DNA from: an uncultured Dongia sp.
GTDB taxonomy: Bacteria; Pseudomonadota; Alphaproteobacteria; Dongiales; Dongiaceae
Direction of reading: 5' to 3'
Length of the DNA: 64,000 bases
Assembly: GCF_936916975.1 (NCBI RefSeq)
Contig: NZ_CAKZGO010000024.1
Span: 1-64,000, forward strand
Shown: one piece after another, positions 17,756-26,301 of the stretch
Layout of the letters: each line of letters opens with the position of its first letter
Numbering within the stretch: the first letter of the stretch is position 1
Made by a program: the position numbers and the translations under genes
The notes under the pieces: model-generated
Told to the model about the DNA's origin: nothing
Database searches by the model: none
The model's input: only the letters and a program-made list of their open reading frames with translations

Positions 17756-19498
17756 ATGGCGGAAGGCAGCGGCACGGACGGCAAGAAAGGCGGCCAGCGG
17801 CGCGGTAATCAGCGCCCGAAACTGGTGGCGCCGCGCTTGCAGACCCTGTTCTCGTTGCCGGGCGCCCTCATCTGGCAGCGCTGCCGCCGCCGACTCATGC
17901 AGCCGGTCTATGACAGCGGCCTCTATCATGTGACGCTCGGCAAGCGCTCCGCTGGCGAGTTGCAATTGCCCTCGCCGGAACCCTGGCCGGGTGATGCGCA
18001 AGCGGGACTGCTGCTGCTCAGCGACGAATTCCGCTTCGCCGGCGAAGTGGTGCGCGGTCCCAAGCCCATCGGCAATCCGATCGGCGCCGGCACGGGCTGG
18101 CGCGAAATCGTCAACAGCTTCGCCTGGCTCAACGATCTGCGCGCCGTCGGCGGGCCATCGGCGCGCAATCTTGCCCGCCAGCTCATCATGCGCTGGATCG
18201 ACGAGAACGAGCGCTATGACGCCTTTGCCTGGCGCGCCGATATCCTGGCGGCACGGCTGCGCAACATCCTCCTCAATCATACCTATCTCGAGGTCAACAG
18301 CGACGCGCTGTTCCGCTCGCAATTGCTGCTCTCGCTCTCGCGTCAGGCAGAGCATCTCTGCCGCGCGCTGCCCGATGGCCTGGCCGGTGCTGCCCATGTG
18401 AAGGCGATCATTAGCCTGATGCTGGCCGGCCTCATGCTGCCGCGGGCTGAGAAATGGCTGGCCAAGGGGCAGATGCTGCTGGGGCCGACCTTGGCGGCAC
18501 AGATTCTTCCCGATGGCGGCCATATCGAACGCTCGCCGCATCTGATGCTGGAACTGCTGCAGCATCTCATCGATCTGCGCGACGTCTATACGTCGGCACA
18601 AGTGCTGGGCGGCCCGAAGATTCCTGACGGCCTGTCGCTCGCCATCAACAATCTGGGCTCCGTGCTCTTGATGCTGAGCCATGGCGATGCAGTCTTGGCC
18701 GGCTTCAACGACACGCCGGAGCTTGACCCGGTTCATGTGTTCCGCGTCATTGAACGCGCCGGCGACAAATTGCGCCCGCTCAACCAATTGCCGCTCACCG
18801 GCTTCCAGCGCCTGGAGCGCGGCAAGACGGTGGTGATCATGGATTGCGGCGCGCCACCGCGTCACGGCCTTGATGACCATGCCCATGCGGGCACGCTGTC
18901 ATTCGAGCTTGCCCATGACGATGAACGCATGTTCGTCAATTGCGGCGCCCATCCCTGGAGCAAGGAATGGGGCCAGGTGCAGCGCACCACGGCGGCGCAT
19001 TCGACACTCGTCGTGGACAACACCAATTCGGCCATGCTGCTGCCGCACGGTGGTTTGGCCTTGCGGCCGCAGGTCGTCACCTGCCGGCGCGAAGAGACCG
19101 ACGGCCAGATCTGGCTCGATACCTCGCATGATGGCTATGAGGAAGGCTTCGGCCTGGTGCATCGGCGCAAGCTTTATCTCTCCGCCGACGGCCATGACTT
19201 CATGGGCGAGGAACATCTGGTGGGACCTGGCGGCAATGCCTATGCGCTGCGGTTCCATCTGCATCCGCAGGTCAATGTCAGTGTGACGCAAAACGGCCAG
19301 GCGGCGTTCATCAAGATGCCCAAGGGTTCCGGCTGGCGCCTCCGCGTCGACGGCGCCGATCTGGCGCTGGCGGAAAGTGTCCATATCGGCCTCGGCGGCC
19401 AAGTCCGCCGCAGCCAACAGATCGTCGTCATCGGCACGATCGAGACCGACCAGACCGAGATCCGCTGGCTGCTGCAGCGTGAAGGCGGCAAGAAGTAA
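17756..19498 (+). CDS. Heparinase II/III family protein
   Basis: 580 residues: an alpha-barrel N-terminal half (WRADILAARLRNILLNHTYLEV, DGGHIERSPHLMLELLQHLIDLRD) and a C-terminal beta-sandwich of the heparinase II/III type (HAHAGTLSFELAHDDERMFVNCG, TTAAHSTLVVDNTNS). Family members are polysaccharide lyases, but this chromosomally conserved alphaproteobacterial branch has no established substrate; cell-envelope sugar processing is a guess. No signal peptide is evident; the N-terminus is basic and glycine-rich. It lies 17 bp after rpe. Confidence 0.9.
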   Translation: MAEGSGTDGKKGGQRRGNQRPKLVAPRLQTLFSLPGALIWQRCRRRLMQPVYDSGLYHVTLGKRSAGELQLPSPEPWPGDAQAGLLLLSDEFRFAGEVVRGPKPIGNPIGAGTGWREIVNSFAWLNDLRAVGGPSARNLARQLIMRWIDENERYDAFAWRADILAARLRNILLNHTYLEVNSDALFRSQLLLSLSRQAEHLCRALPDGLAGAAHVKAIISLMLAGLMLPRAEKWLAKGQMLLGPTLAAQILPDGGHIERSPHLMLELLQHLIDLRDVYTSAQVLGGPKIPDGLSLAINNLGSVLLMLSHGDAVLAGFNDTPELDPVHVFRVIERAGDKLRPLNQLPLTGFQRLERGKTVVIMDCGAPPRHGLDDHAHAGTLSFELAHDDERMFVNCGAHPWSKEWGQVQRTTAAHSTLVVDNTNSAMLLPHGGLALRPQVVTCRREETDGQIWLDTSHDGYEEGFGLVHRRKLYLSADGHDFMGEEHLVGPGGNAYALRFHLHPQVNVSVTQNGQAAFIKMPKGSGWRLRVDGADLALAESVHIGLGGQVRRSQQIVVIGTIETDQTEIRWLLQREGGKK

Positions 19499-19557
19499 CC
19501 TCTCCACGGTATTCCGAAATTGGATGGGGTAACACGCAGGCACTTCCGTTAAATTCT

Positions 19558-19646
19558 CGTCATGCCCGGGCTTGACCCGGGCATCCACGACTTCCTTGTC
19601 ACACGATAGAAACTCGTGGATGCCCGCACCAACCGCGGGCATGACG
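19558..19646. repeat. Palindromic intergenic repeat (CGTCATG family), copy 1
   Basis: Outer arms CGTCATG...CATGACG enclose two side hairpins (CCCGGG...CCCGGG and CCCGC...GCGGG) and the inner arms CATCCACGA / TCGTGGATG. The fold would be a long stem with two side loops. It lies between the heparinase-like gene and the enolase-superfamily gene. Similar sequences are common between alphaproteobacterial genes. Confidence 0.85.
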
Positions 19647-19672
19647 ACTGAGAAGAATGGACGAGAGCCACC

Positions 19673-20845
19673 ATGAAAATCGCCGACCTTCGCGCGACAC
19701 CGGTCAACATCCCTTTCATCGCCCCCTATCGTTTCAGCTACGGCGCGATGGCCTCGGTCACCAAGACGGTGGTGGAGCTTGTCACCGATGACGGTGTGGT
19801 GGGCCTCGGCGAAGTGGCCGATGGCGACCGGTCGGTGGATGTCATGGCACAGCGCGACAAGATCATCGGGCTCGATCTTCGGGACATCCACACGGCGGAG
19901 CGACGCATCGTGCCGGCCATGCGCTACACGCCCTGGGGCAATATTCTCGCCAGCCGCCGCGTCTTCGGCGGCATCGAGATGGCGATGTGGGATGCGCGCG
20001 GCAAGAGCGAGGGCGTGCCGCTGCACCTGTTGCTGGGTGGGGCCGTGCGGACGGAAATTCCGGTCACCGAATATTTCAGCTATCGGCTTCCAGGTAAGGA
20101 TCATCCCGGCGAGAACAGTCCGCTCGAGATCGCGCGCTATTGTGCCAGCATGATCGAGCGCTTCGGGTCGGACATGTTCGAGGGCAAGCTCGCCACGGTG
20201 GGCCTCGATGAAGAAGTCGCCATGGTGCGCGAGGTGCGCGCCGCCATCGGTGATCGGTTGCTGCGCCTGGACGCCAACGGCGCCTGGACAGTGCCCACGG
20301 CGCGGGAAGCGTTGCGGCGGCTGGAGCAATTCCACATCCATTATTACGAAGACCCGGTCGAAACCTATGAGGAGATGGTGCAGCTGCGCGGCCACACACG
20401 TGCCAATTTCTGCACCCACCTCATCGACCTGCCCGCAGCCGCGCGGTTGAAGGCGCCGGATGCCATTGTCACCAATTTGAACGAGCTCGGCGGCATTCGT
20501 CGCACGGTCGATTTCATCCGCGCCTGCGAGGCGCTCGACATCGCCTTCCGCTTCCATGCCGGCGAAACCGGCATCGGCAGCACGGCCTATCTCCAGGTCT
20601 CGGCCGCCATCGAGCATCTGCGCGAACCCAGCCAGACCATCCTGCGTTGGTACGCCGACGACGTGATCGAGGGCGGACCGCTGGTGCCCCGGGGCGGCAA
20701 GCTCCCCGTGCCGAGCGGGCCGGGGCTTGGCGTTGTCCTCGATCCCAAGGCCTTCAAGCGCTGCCACGAACGGTTCTTGAACGAGGGCGTGTTCCCGGCC
20801 GGTTCCAAGACCGAGCATTACGGCGGGTCTTTCCGGAAGGCTTGA
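19673..20845 (+). CDS. Enolase-superfamily sugar-acid dehydratase (glucarate dehydratase-like)
   Basis: 390 residues. After the capping domain (MKIADLRATPVNIPF...GGIEMAMWDARGK) the barrel carries EGKLATVGLD (lysine position), LRLDANGAW (metal Asp), YYEDPVET (metal Glu), VTNLNELGG (metal Asn/Glu strand) and FHAGETGIGS (His of the base region). The Asn and single His resemble glucarate dehydratase rather than muconate cycloisomerase. It probably dehydrates an aldarate or aldonate; the substrate is unknown. The gene splits the usual heparinase-purH adjacency and has a palindromic repeat just upstream, suggesting insertion. Confidence 0.82.
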   Translation: MKIADLRATPVNIPFIAPYRFSYGAMASVTKTVVELVTDDGVVGLGEVADGDRSVDVMAQRDKIIGLDLRDIHTAERRIVPAMRYTPWGNILASRRVFGGIEMAMWDARGKSEGVPLHLLLGGAVRTEIPVTEYFSYRLPGKDHPGENSPLEIARYCASMIERFGSDMFEGKLATVGLDEEVAMVREVRAAIGDRLLRLDANGAWTVPTAREALRRLEQFHIHYYEDPVETYEEMVQLRGHTRANFCTHLIDLPAAARLKAPDAIVTNLNELGGIRRTVDFIRACEALDIAFRFHAGETGIGSTAYLQVSAAIEHLREPSQTILRWYADDVIEGGPLVPRGGKLPVPSGPGLGVVLDPKAFKRCHERFLNEGVFPAGSKTEHYGGSFRKA

Positions 20846-20918
20846 CCGGATTCCCCTTGCCACCCTCCGACCGGCGCTTTAATCCCAGCGGCACCCTCAA
20901 GCCAGCCGGGATGACCTC

Positions 20919-22511
20919 ATGACCGCCACGAATTATCCGATCCGCCGCGCCCTGATTTCCGTGTCCGACAAGACCGGGCTTGAGGATCTGGGACGTGCCT
21001 TGGCGGCGGCACAGGTCGAAATCCTCTCCACCGGCGGCTCGGCCAAGGCACTGGCCCAGGCCGGCATTCCGGTGACCGAAGTCGCCGCCCATACCGGCTT
21101 TCCGGAGATCATGGACGGGCGCGTGAAGACCTTGCACCCCAAGATCCATGGCGGCTTGCTGGCGCGGCGTGATTCCGACGAGCATCGCCATGCCCAGCAG
21201 GTCCACGGCATTCCCGATATCGATCTGCTGGTCGTCAATCTCTATCCCTTCGCGAAGACCGTGGCCGGTGGCGGCGATTGGGATGACTGCATCGAGAACA
21301 TCGACGTGGGCGGCCCGGCCATGCTGCGCGGGGCGGCGAAGAACCATGATTTTGTGACGGTGGTGACCGATCCCGCCGATTACGCCAAGCTGCTCGCGGA
21401 AATGCAGGCGCAGGGCGGTGGCACCAGTCTCGCCTTCCGCCGTGCCTGCGCACGCAAGACCTATGCGCATACGGCGGCCTATGACGGCGCCATTGCCGCC
21501 TGGATGAGCGAGCAGGCGGCGGACCCGTTGCCGGAATCCTTTGGCATCTCCGGCACGCGGCTGCAGACGTTGCGCTATGGCGAGAACCCGCATCAGCAGG
21601 CAGCGTTCTATCGCAGCGGGCCGGCGCGGCCCGGTGTCGCCACCGCGCTGCAGCTGCAGGGCAAGGAGCTTTCCTACAACAATCTCAACGACACCGATGC
21701 GGCGTTTGAACTGGTGGCGGAATTCGATCTGCCGGCCATCGCCATCATCAAGCACGCGAACCCTTGCGGTGTGGCTGTGGCCGATGATGCGGCGCAGCTC
21801 AGCGCGGCCTACGCGCGTGCGCTGGCCTGCGATCCCGTCTCGGCGTTTGGTGGCATCATCGCGCTCAATCGCCCCTTGGATGCGGCGACGGCGACCGAGA
21901 TCGTGAAGCTGTTTGCCGAGGTGGTGATTGCGCCCGCGATCACAGCAGAGGCGCGCGCTGTGCTCGCAGCGAAACCCAATGTGCGCGTGCTGGAAACGGG
22001 TAGCCTGCCGGACCCTAAAGCCAAAGGCCTCATCGTGAAGTCGCTGGCCGGTGGGTTCCTGGTGCAGGACCGCGACGCGGCGCATATCACCGCCGCGGAT
22101 TTGAAGGTCGTCACCCAGCGCGCGCCGAGTGCGGCGGAGATCGCCGATCTGCTGTTTGCGTTCCGGGTCGCGAAGCATGTGAAGTCGAACGCCATCGTCT
22201 ATGCGAAGGATGGTGCGACGGTCGGCATCGGCGCGGGTCAGATGAGCCGCGTCGATTCATCACGCATCGCGGCGTGGAAGGCGGATGAGGCGGCGAAGGC
22301 GGCGGGCTCTGCGGAGAGCTTCGCCAAGGGATCGGTGGTGGCGTCGGACGCGTTCTTCCCGTTTGCCGATGGCCTGCTGGCGGCAGCGTCAGCGGGGGCG
22401 ACGGCGGTGATCCAGCCCGGCGGCTCGATGCGTGACGCGGATATCATCAAGGCCGCGGATGAGGCGGGCTTGGCGATGGTGTTGACCGGCGTCAGGCATT
22501 TCAGGCACTAA
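20919..22511 (+). CDS. purH: Bifunctional AICAR formyltransferase / IMP cyclohydrolase
   Basis: 530 residues, full length. The N-terminal MGS-like cyclohydrolase domain has [20 protein letters not shown] and GGLLARRD. The formyltransferase domain carries [27 protein letters not shown] and the terminal [20 protein letters not shown]. It catalyses the last two steps of IMP synthesis in the cytoplasm. It is followed by a bidirectional hairpin and the convergent aminotransferase. Confidence 0.98.
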   Translation: MTATNYPIRRALISVSDKTGLEDLGRALAAAQVEILSTGGSAKALAQAGIPVTEVAAHTGFPEIMDGRVKTLHPKIHGGLLARRDSDEHRHAQQVHGIPDIDLLVVNLYPFAKTVAGGGDWDDCIENIDVGGPAMLRGAAKNHDFVTVVTDPADYAKLLAEMQAQGGGTSLAFRRACARKTYAHTAAYDGAIAAWMSEQAADPLPESFGISGTRLQTLRYGENPHQQAAFYRSGPARPGVATALQLQGKELSYNNLNDTDAAFELVAEFDLPAIAIIKHANPCGVAVADDAAQLSAAYARALACDPVSAFGGIIALNRPLDAATATEIVKLFAEVVIAPAITAEARAVLAAKPNVRVLETGSLPDPKAKGLIVKSLAGGFLVQDRDAAHITAADLKVVTQRAPSAAEIADLLFAFRVAKHVKSNAIVYAKDGATVGIGAGQMSRVDSSRIAAWKADEAAKAAGSAESFAKGSVVASDAFFPFADGLLAAASAGATAVIQPGGSMRDADIIKAADEAGLAMVLTGVRHFRH

Positions 22512-22517
22512 GAAGCG

Positions 22518-22547
22518 CCCCTCACCCGAGAGGGTTAGGGTGAGGGG
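22518..22547. terminator. Bidirectional hairpin between convergent genes
   Basis: CCCCTCACCC (22518-22527) pairs with GGGTGAGGGG (22538-22547). It is followed on the + strand by TCTTCT, a weak T-tract. It is a short member of the CTCACCC repeat family and probably serves as terminator for purH and possibly the aminotransferase. Confidence 0.6.
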
Positions 22548-22558
22548 TCTTCTCTAAC

Positions 22559-24004
22559 TCAATCCTTGTAGTGACCTTCCGCGCGGAGATCGGCCAGCGT
22601 CGCTTCAATACCCTGACGCAGCAATGACACGAGTTCGTCCACTTCTTCCTTGTTGAGCGTGAGCGGCGGGGAGATCACGTTGAGAGCGCCCAGCGGCCGC
22701 ACGATCAGCCCCAGGCGTTCGCAATGGTCCGAGATGCGCTTGCCGATATTGACGTCATCCGGGAAGTGTTCGCGGGTTTCCTTATCCATGACGTTCTCGA
22801 CGCACATCATGAACTTGTGGCCGCGCACATTGCCGACGATCGGGAGTTCGAGCAGTGTGCGCAATTGAGCTTCGAGATAGGGCCCCATCTTCTGCACATG
22901 GCCGGGCAGGTCCTCGCGTTCCATGATGGCGATATTCGCCAAAGCAGCCGCGCAGGCGACCGGATGGCCGGAATAGGTATAGCCATTGGTGAACCAGCCA
23001 TCGGGATCGGCGGTGCTCATCGCCTCATAGATGCGGTCGGAGAAGATGCAGGCACCCAGCGGCTGGTAGCCGGAGGTGAGGCCCTTCGCTGTCACGATCA
23101 TGTCGGGGACGATGCCGAACACGTCCTCGCTGGCGAAGAAATGCCCCAACCGGCCGAACGCCGTCACCACTTCGTCGGAGATGTAGAGGATGTCGTGCTT
23201 GTGGCACAAATCCAGCGAGCGCTTGTGATAGCCCTTGGGCGGAACGATGACGCCGCCGGCACCCATGACGGGTTCGGCAAAGAAGCAGGCGATGTTGTCG
23301 GGTCCCACTTCCATGATCTTGGCTTCCAGCTCGTCGATCAGGTAATCGCAGAACTGTTGCTCGCTCATGCCCTTGCCGACACCGTTCGGCAGCACTTCAT
23401 GGGCGCGGTAGTAGTTGGGCGAGGAGACGTGGTGGATCCAGTCCTCGAGGTAGTGGAGATAGGGCGAGCGGTCGGCGGGCCTGCCGGTGATCGAGCCGGT
23501 GAGATAGGTGCTGCCGTGATAGGCGTCGGTCCGCGAGAGGATGTGCCTCTTCGACTTCTTGCCGCGCTTGGCGTGATAATAATGCGCGATGCGCACCGCG
23601 GTGTCGTTGGCGGTCGACCCGCCGCAGGTGAAGAACACCTTGTTGAGATCGCCCGGCGCCAATGAGGCGAGCTTCGCCGCGAGCTCAGCCGCCGGCACAT
23701 TGGTGGTATCGACGAACGGATTGAAGAACGCCATGCGCTGGGCTTGCGCCGCGATCGCATCGACGATCTCGCGCCGTCCATAGCCGATATTGACGCACCA
23801 CAGCCCGCCGATGCCGTCGAGATAGCGCTTGCCGGAGAGGTCATAGACATAGGCGCCCTCGGCGCGGCCCATGACGAGCGAGCCGTCCTTTTTGAAGCTG
23901 TCGAAATGGGTCCAGGGATGGACGAAATGGTCCTTGTCCTTCTGCCAGATGTCCTTCGGGTCGACCTGGTCGAGACTGGCGGCGGCGATATGGCCGGTAC
24001 CCAT
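22559..24004 (-). CDS. Class III PLP-dependent aminotransferase (omega-amino acid/polyamine:pyruvate type)
   Basis: 481 residues. The PLP lysine is in IVTAKGLTSGYQPLGA. Other class III signatures are FFTCGGSTANDTAVRIA, DEVVTAFGRLGHFF, FFAEPVMGAGGVIVPP and TYSGHPVACAAALANI. The N-terminal HFVHPWTHFDSFKKDG is typical of putrescine- or beta-alanine-pyruvate-type enzymes. It likely moves an amino group from an omega-amine to pyruvate or a keto acid. It is divergent from a TetR gene across a 93-bp AT-rich gap with a near-consensus promoter, so TetR control is likely. Confidence 0.9.
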   Translation of the reverse strand: MGTGHIAAASLDQVDPKDIWQKDKDHFVHPWTHFDSFKKDGSLVMGRAEGAYVYDLSGKRYLDGIGGLWCVNIGYGRREIVDAIAAQAQRMAFFNPFVDTTNVPAAELAAKLASLAPGDLNKVFFTCGGSTANDTAVRIAHYYHAKRGKKSKRHILSRTDAYHGSTYLTGSITGRPADRSPYLHYLEDWIHHVSSPNYYRAHEVLPNGVGKGMSEQQFCDYLIDELEAKIMEVGPDNIACFFAEPVMGAGGVIVPPKGYHKRSLDLCHKHDILYISDEVVTAFGRLGHFFASEDVFGIVPDMIVTAKGLTSGYQPLGACIFSDRIYEAMSTADPDGWFTNGYTYSGHPVACAAALANIAIMEREDLPGHVQKMGPYLEAQLRTLLELPIVGNVRGHKFMMCVENVMDKETREHFPDDVNIGKRISDHCERLGLIVRPLGALNVISPPLTLNKEEVDELVSLLRQGIEATLADLRAEGHYKD

Positions 24005-24055
24005 AATGCTTCTCCCGTGACGCGCAAAACGCGCTATTATTGAAGTCAGAAAAAT

Positions 24056-24083
24056 ATTATAGTCGTTTCAAAATTATAGTCAA
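24056..24083 (-). promoter_or_regulatory. Near-consensus sigma-70 promoter for the aminotransferase, overlapping 17-bp-spaced direct repeats
   Basis: On the minus strand TTGACT (24083-24078) is followed after 16 bases by a perfect TATAAT (24061-24056), upstream of the aminotransferase ATG at 24004. The direct repeat ATTATAGTC (24056-24064 and 24073-24081, + strand) covers both promoter boxes and could be the operator for the adjacent TetR protein (inference). Confidence 0.65.
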
Positions 24084-24097
24084 TCAAGGAAACACCG

Positions 24098-24742
24098 ATG
24101 GCCGATGGCGGCTTGCGCGCAAGGCAAAAAGAGAAGCGAAAACAAGCGATTATGGCCGCGGCAGCGCGGTTGTTCCAGGCGCAAGGATTCAATGCGGCCT
24201 CCATGGAGGACATCGCGGCGGCGGCGGAATTGTCGGTGGGGACGGTCTACAACTATTTCAAATCGAAGGCGGAGATATGCCTTGCCATCTATCAGGCCGA
24301 CCGCGACCTCGTGCACGCGGCGACCGACCGGATCATCGCCAACCCGCCGGCCGACCCGGTGCTGGCGATCTGCCGCATGATGGAGACGGATTTCGAGACC
24401 GAGGTGGGGTTCATGGACCGCGCTGCCTGGTCGGCGCTGTTCGGGGCGGCCTTCACCGACCAGTCGAGTCTCAGCAACGCCTTCGTCTCAGACGAGCTGA
24501 TGCGCGTCGATCAGTTCCGCAGGTTGCTCGGCGTATTGGTGGAGAAGGGCAGCGTCGATAAGGCTGCCGATTTGAATGCGCTGGCCGAAATGCTGGGCGC
24601 GCTCAATCTCTGGTACTTCATGCGCTGGCTGGCGGGTTTGCGCTCGGGCGATGCGGGGGCGAAGAGCGGGATTCTGGACGCCGAGTCACGCGCGACGTTG
24701 AAACGGCACGTGACGCAGTTGATGCGTGGATTCGGGGTTTAG
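24098..24742 (+). CDS. TetR/AcrR-family transcriptional regulator
   Basis: 214 residues. The N-terminal helix-turn-helix reads KQAIMAAAARLFQAQGFNAASMEDIAAAAELSVGTVYNYFKSK (given here as the family-wide pattern at residues about 15-57), followed by an all-helical ligand-binding domain. It is divergent from the class III aminotransferase and probably represses it and itself through the shared 93-bp gap. Its TAG stop directly abuts the TAA stop of the convergent PAS_5 gene with no intervening base. The ligand is unknown, possibly an amine (inference). Confidence 0.93.
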   Translation: MADGGLRARQKEKRKQAIMAAAARLFQAQGFNAASMEDIAAAAELSVGTVYNYFKSKAEICLAIYQADRDLVHAATDRIIANPPADPVLAICRMMETDFETEVGFMDRAAWSALFGAAFTDQSSLSNAFVSDELMRVDQFRRLLGVLVEKGSVDKAADLNALAEMLGALNLWYFMRWLAGLRSGDAGAKSGILDAESRATLKRHVTQLMRGFGV

Positions 24743-25267
24743 TTAAGCACCACCGGCCATCGTCCCCGGCGCAAGTTCGACCGCGAGGATGAGGATGCCG
24801 TCGACGGCCGCATCCTCGGCGCCGCCCTCCGGCCCCAGCGGCAGGAACGCCACTTCGTATTCCATGATCAGCCCGTCGCCCGATAGCAGGCGCACGCGTT
24901 CGGTATGGACGTCGCGGGCGACGGTGGCCGCATGGCAGCCCCGGTCCGGAATATGCCGGAACAAGGCGGGGTCCAGGCCTTCGCCGACATAGCCTTCATA
25001 GGCGAAGTCCTCATGGCCTAGGGCGCGGTAGATGTAATAGCTGTCCGCTGGCGTCTCACGCGCGGCATTCGCCTCGGCCAGCAGCACGCGGGGGAAGCCC
25101 GCGACCAGGGCCGCAAAATCGACATCGTCGCGGCGCGGCATCACGCGCCCCGCCCGGCACTCCGCCCAATAGAGATAGAGCTCCTGGATGTCGCCCGCCG
25201 CGTCATAGAGCCAGGCATTGGCCAGCGGGCGGGCAAGAGGCGCTGTCTCATATGATGATGTGTGCAT
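24743..25267 (-). CDS. PAS_5-domain protein
   Basis: 174 residues. IQELYLYWAECRAGRVMPRRDDVDF followed by FAALVAGFPRVLLAEA is the opening pattern of the PAS_5 family, common in alphaproteobacteria. YIYRALGHEDFAYEGYVGEG and ERVRLLSGDGLIMEYEVAFLPL complete the fold. There is no output domain, so its role is unknown; regulatory ligand sensing is only a family-level guess. It is convergent with the TetR gene, stop to stop. The upstream 300 bp are AT-rich and probably hold its promoter. Confidence 0.8.
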   Translation of the reverse strand: MHTSSYETAPLARPLANAWLYDAAGDIQELYLYWAECRAGRVMPRRDDVDFAALVAGFPRVLLAEANAARETPADSYYIYRALGHEDFAYEGYVGEGLDPALFRHIPDRGCHAATVARDVHTERVRLLSGDGLIMEYEVAFLPLGPEGGAEDAAVDGILILAVELAPGTMAGGA

Positions 25268-25716
25268 CGCCTAAAGTTCCTAATAGTTTTTCTGACCTAG
25301 AATTTGGTCCTTTCCTATCGAATTACCAGTAAGATTATTGCGTTATGAGGCATTTTAGGCGATTGCGGAGGTGTGCAGCAGGTTGGGGCTCACGGCAGAT
25401 AAAATACGTTATTTGAATGAGTTGACGCCAATGGGGATGGTAGAAAATCCGAGTTAACTCAAATAGAGTTAACATGCTGCAATGCAAGCGTCTGACACAA
25501 GATGCGTGAAAATGCGAAGCAGAAGCTGGCCTGCCCAATTCCACCTCGAATATTGCATTCGGGCACCTCAAACCCTCTCCCCTCGCGGGAGAGGGTAGGG
25601 TGAGGGGGTGGAAAGAGCGGACTCGTTGAGGGATCCCCCTCACCCCGACCCTCTCCCGCAAGGGGAGAGGGCCAGCGCCTATGAAGGCAAAGAGCGAACT
25701 CGCCACAAGCAACCCC
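25268..25716. other. Intergenic region: AT-rich part plus CTCTCCC palindromic repeat
   Basis: 449 bp. The part next to the PAS_5 start (25268-25480) is unusually AT-rich for this window and contains GTTAAC-type words (GAGTTAACTC-like, about 25452-25474), plausible promoter or regulator sites. The rest is the repeat at 25571-25671. No credible gene seen. Confidence 0.5.
25571..25671. repeat. CTCTCCC-family palindromic intergenic repeat
   Basis: A left arm with ACCCTCTCCCCTCGCGGGAG and GGGTGAGGGGG, and a right arm with CCCCCTCACCCCGACCCTC and CGCAAGGGGAGAGGG, form nested hairpins. Relatives lie at 22518, 28381 and 63086. Confidence 0.85.
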
Positions 25717-26292
25717 TCACCCCATCAGTTTCGCCAACTCCGCATATTGCAGCAGCATGATGGTCTTGGCGTCGCAGATGCGCCCGTCGGCCACCATGGC
25801 CAGCGCCTCAGAGAGCGGCATCTCCAGCACCTCGATATCCTCGCCCTCATGCGCGACCCCGCCGCCATCGCCGATGCGCGAGCGGGGCGAGTACTCGGCC
25901 ACGAAGAAGGTCAGCTTCTCGGTCACCGATCCCGGGCTCATGAAACACTCGAACACGCGGGTGGGATTGGCGACTTCGACGCCGCATTCCTCCGCCGCCT
26001 CCTTGACGATCGCCGTCTCCGGATCGTGCTCATCGAGCAGCCCCGCGCACACCTCGATCAACGGCGCGGGATGGCCGTTGGCATAGGCCGGATAGCGGAA
26101 CTGGCGCGTGAGCAGCACGGTGCCGCGCGCCGGATCATAGAGCAGGATGCATGCCCCATTGCCCCGGTCATAGGTTTCGCGCGTGCAACTCTGCCACGAC
26201 CCGTCGCGGCGCTGGATCTCGAAGGTGGTCTTCTTGAGGAGGTAATAGTCGTCAGAGAGAGTCTGGGTGGAGAGGATGCGGATGGGGGGCAT
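25717..26292 (-). CDS. Nudix hydrolase, NudK/ADP-ribose-type nucleotide-sugar pyrophosphatase
   Basis: 191 residues. The Nudix box is GLLDEHDPETAIVKEAAEEC followed by GV, with the REUxEExGU core as KEAAEECGV (Lys for the usual Arg, and Asp for the first Glu). RQFRYPAYANG and IEVCAGLLD are typical of GDP-mannose/ADP-ribose pyrophosphatases. It would hydrolyse a nucleotide-sugar or dinucleotide diphosphate bond with Mg2+. Start ATG at 26292 follows AAGGA. It is the last gene of a minus-strand run with the orphan gene and the dipeptidase (gaps of 9 and 13 bp). Confidence 0.88.
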   Translation of the reverse strand: MPPIRILSTQTLSDDYYLLKKTTFEIQRRDGSWQSCTRETYDRGNGACILLYDPARGTVLLTRQFRYPAYANGHPAPLIEVCAGLLDEHDPETAIVKEAAEECGVEVANPTRVFECFMSPGSVTEKLTFFVAEYSPRSRIGDGGGVAHEGEDIEVLEMPLSEALAMVADGRICDAKTIMLLQYAELAKLMG

Positions 26293-26301
26293 GAGATCCT
26301 T

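Noticed and set aside
25571-25671. Possible CRISPR-like repeat
   Set aside because: Arms are inverted, not evenly spaced direct repeats with spacers; no cas genes.
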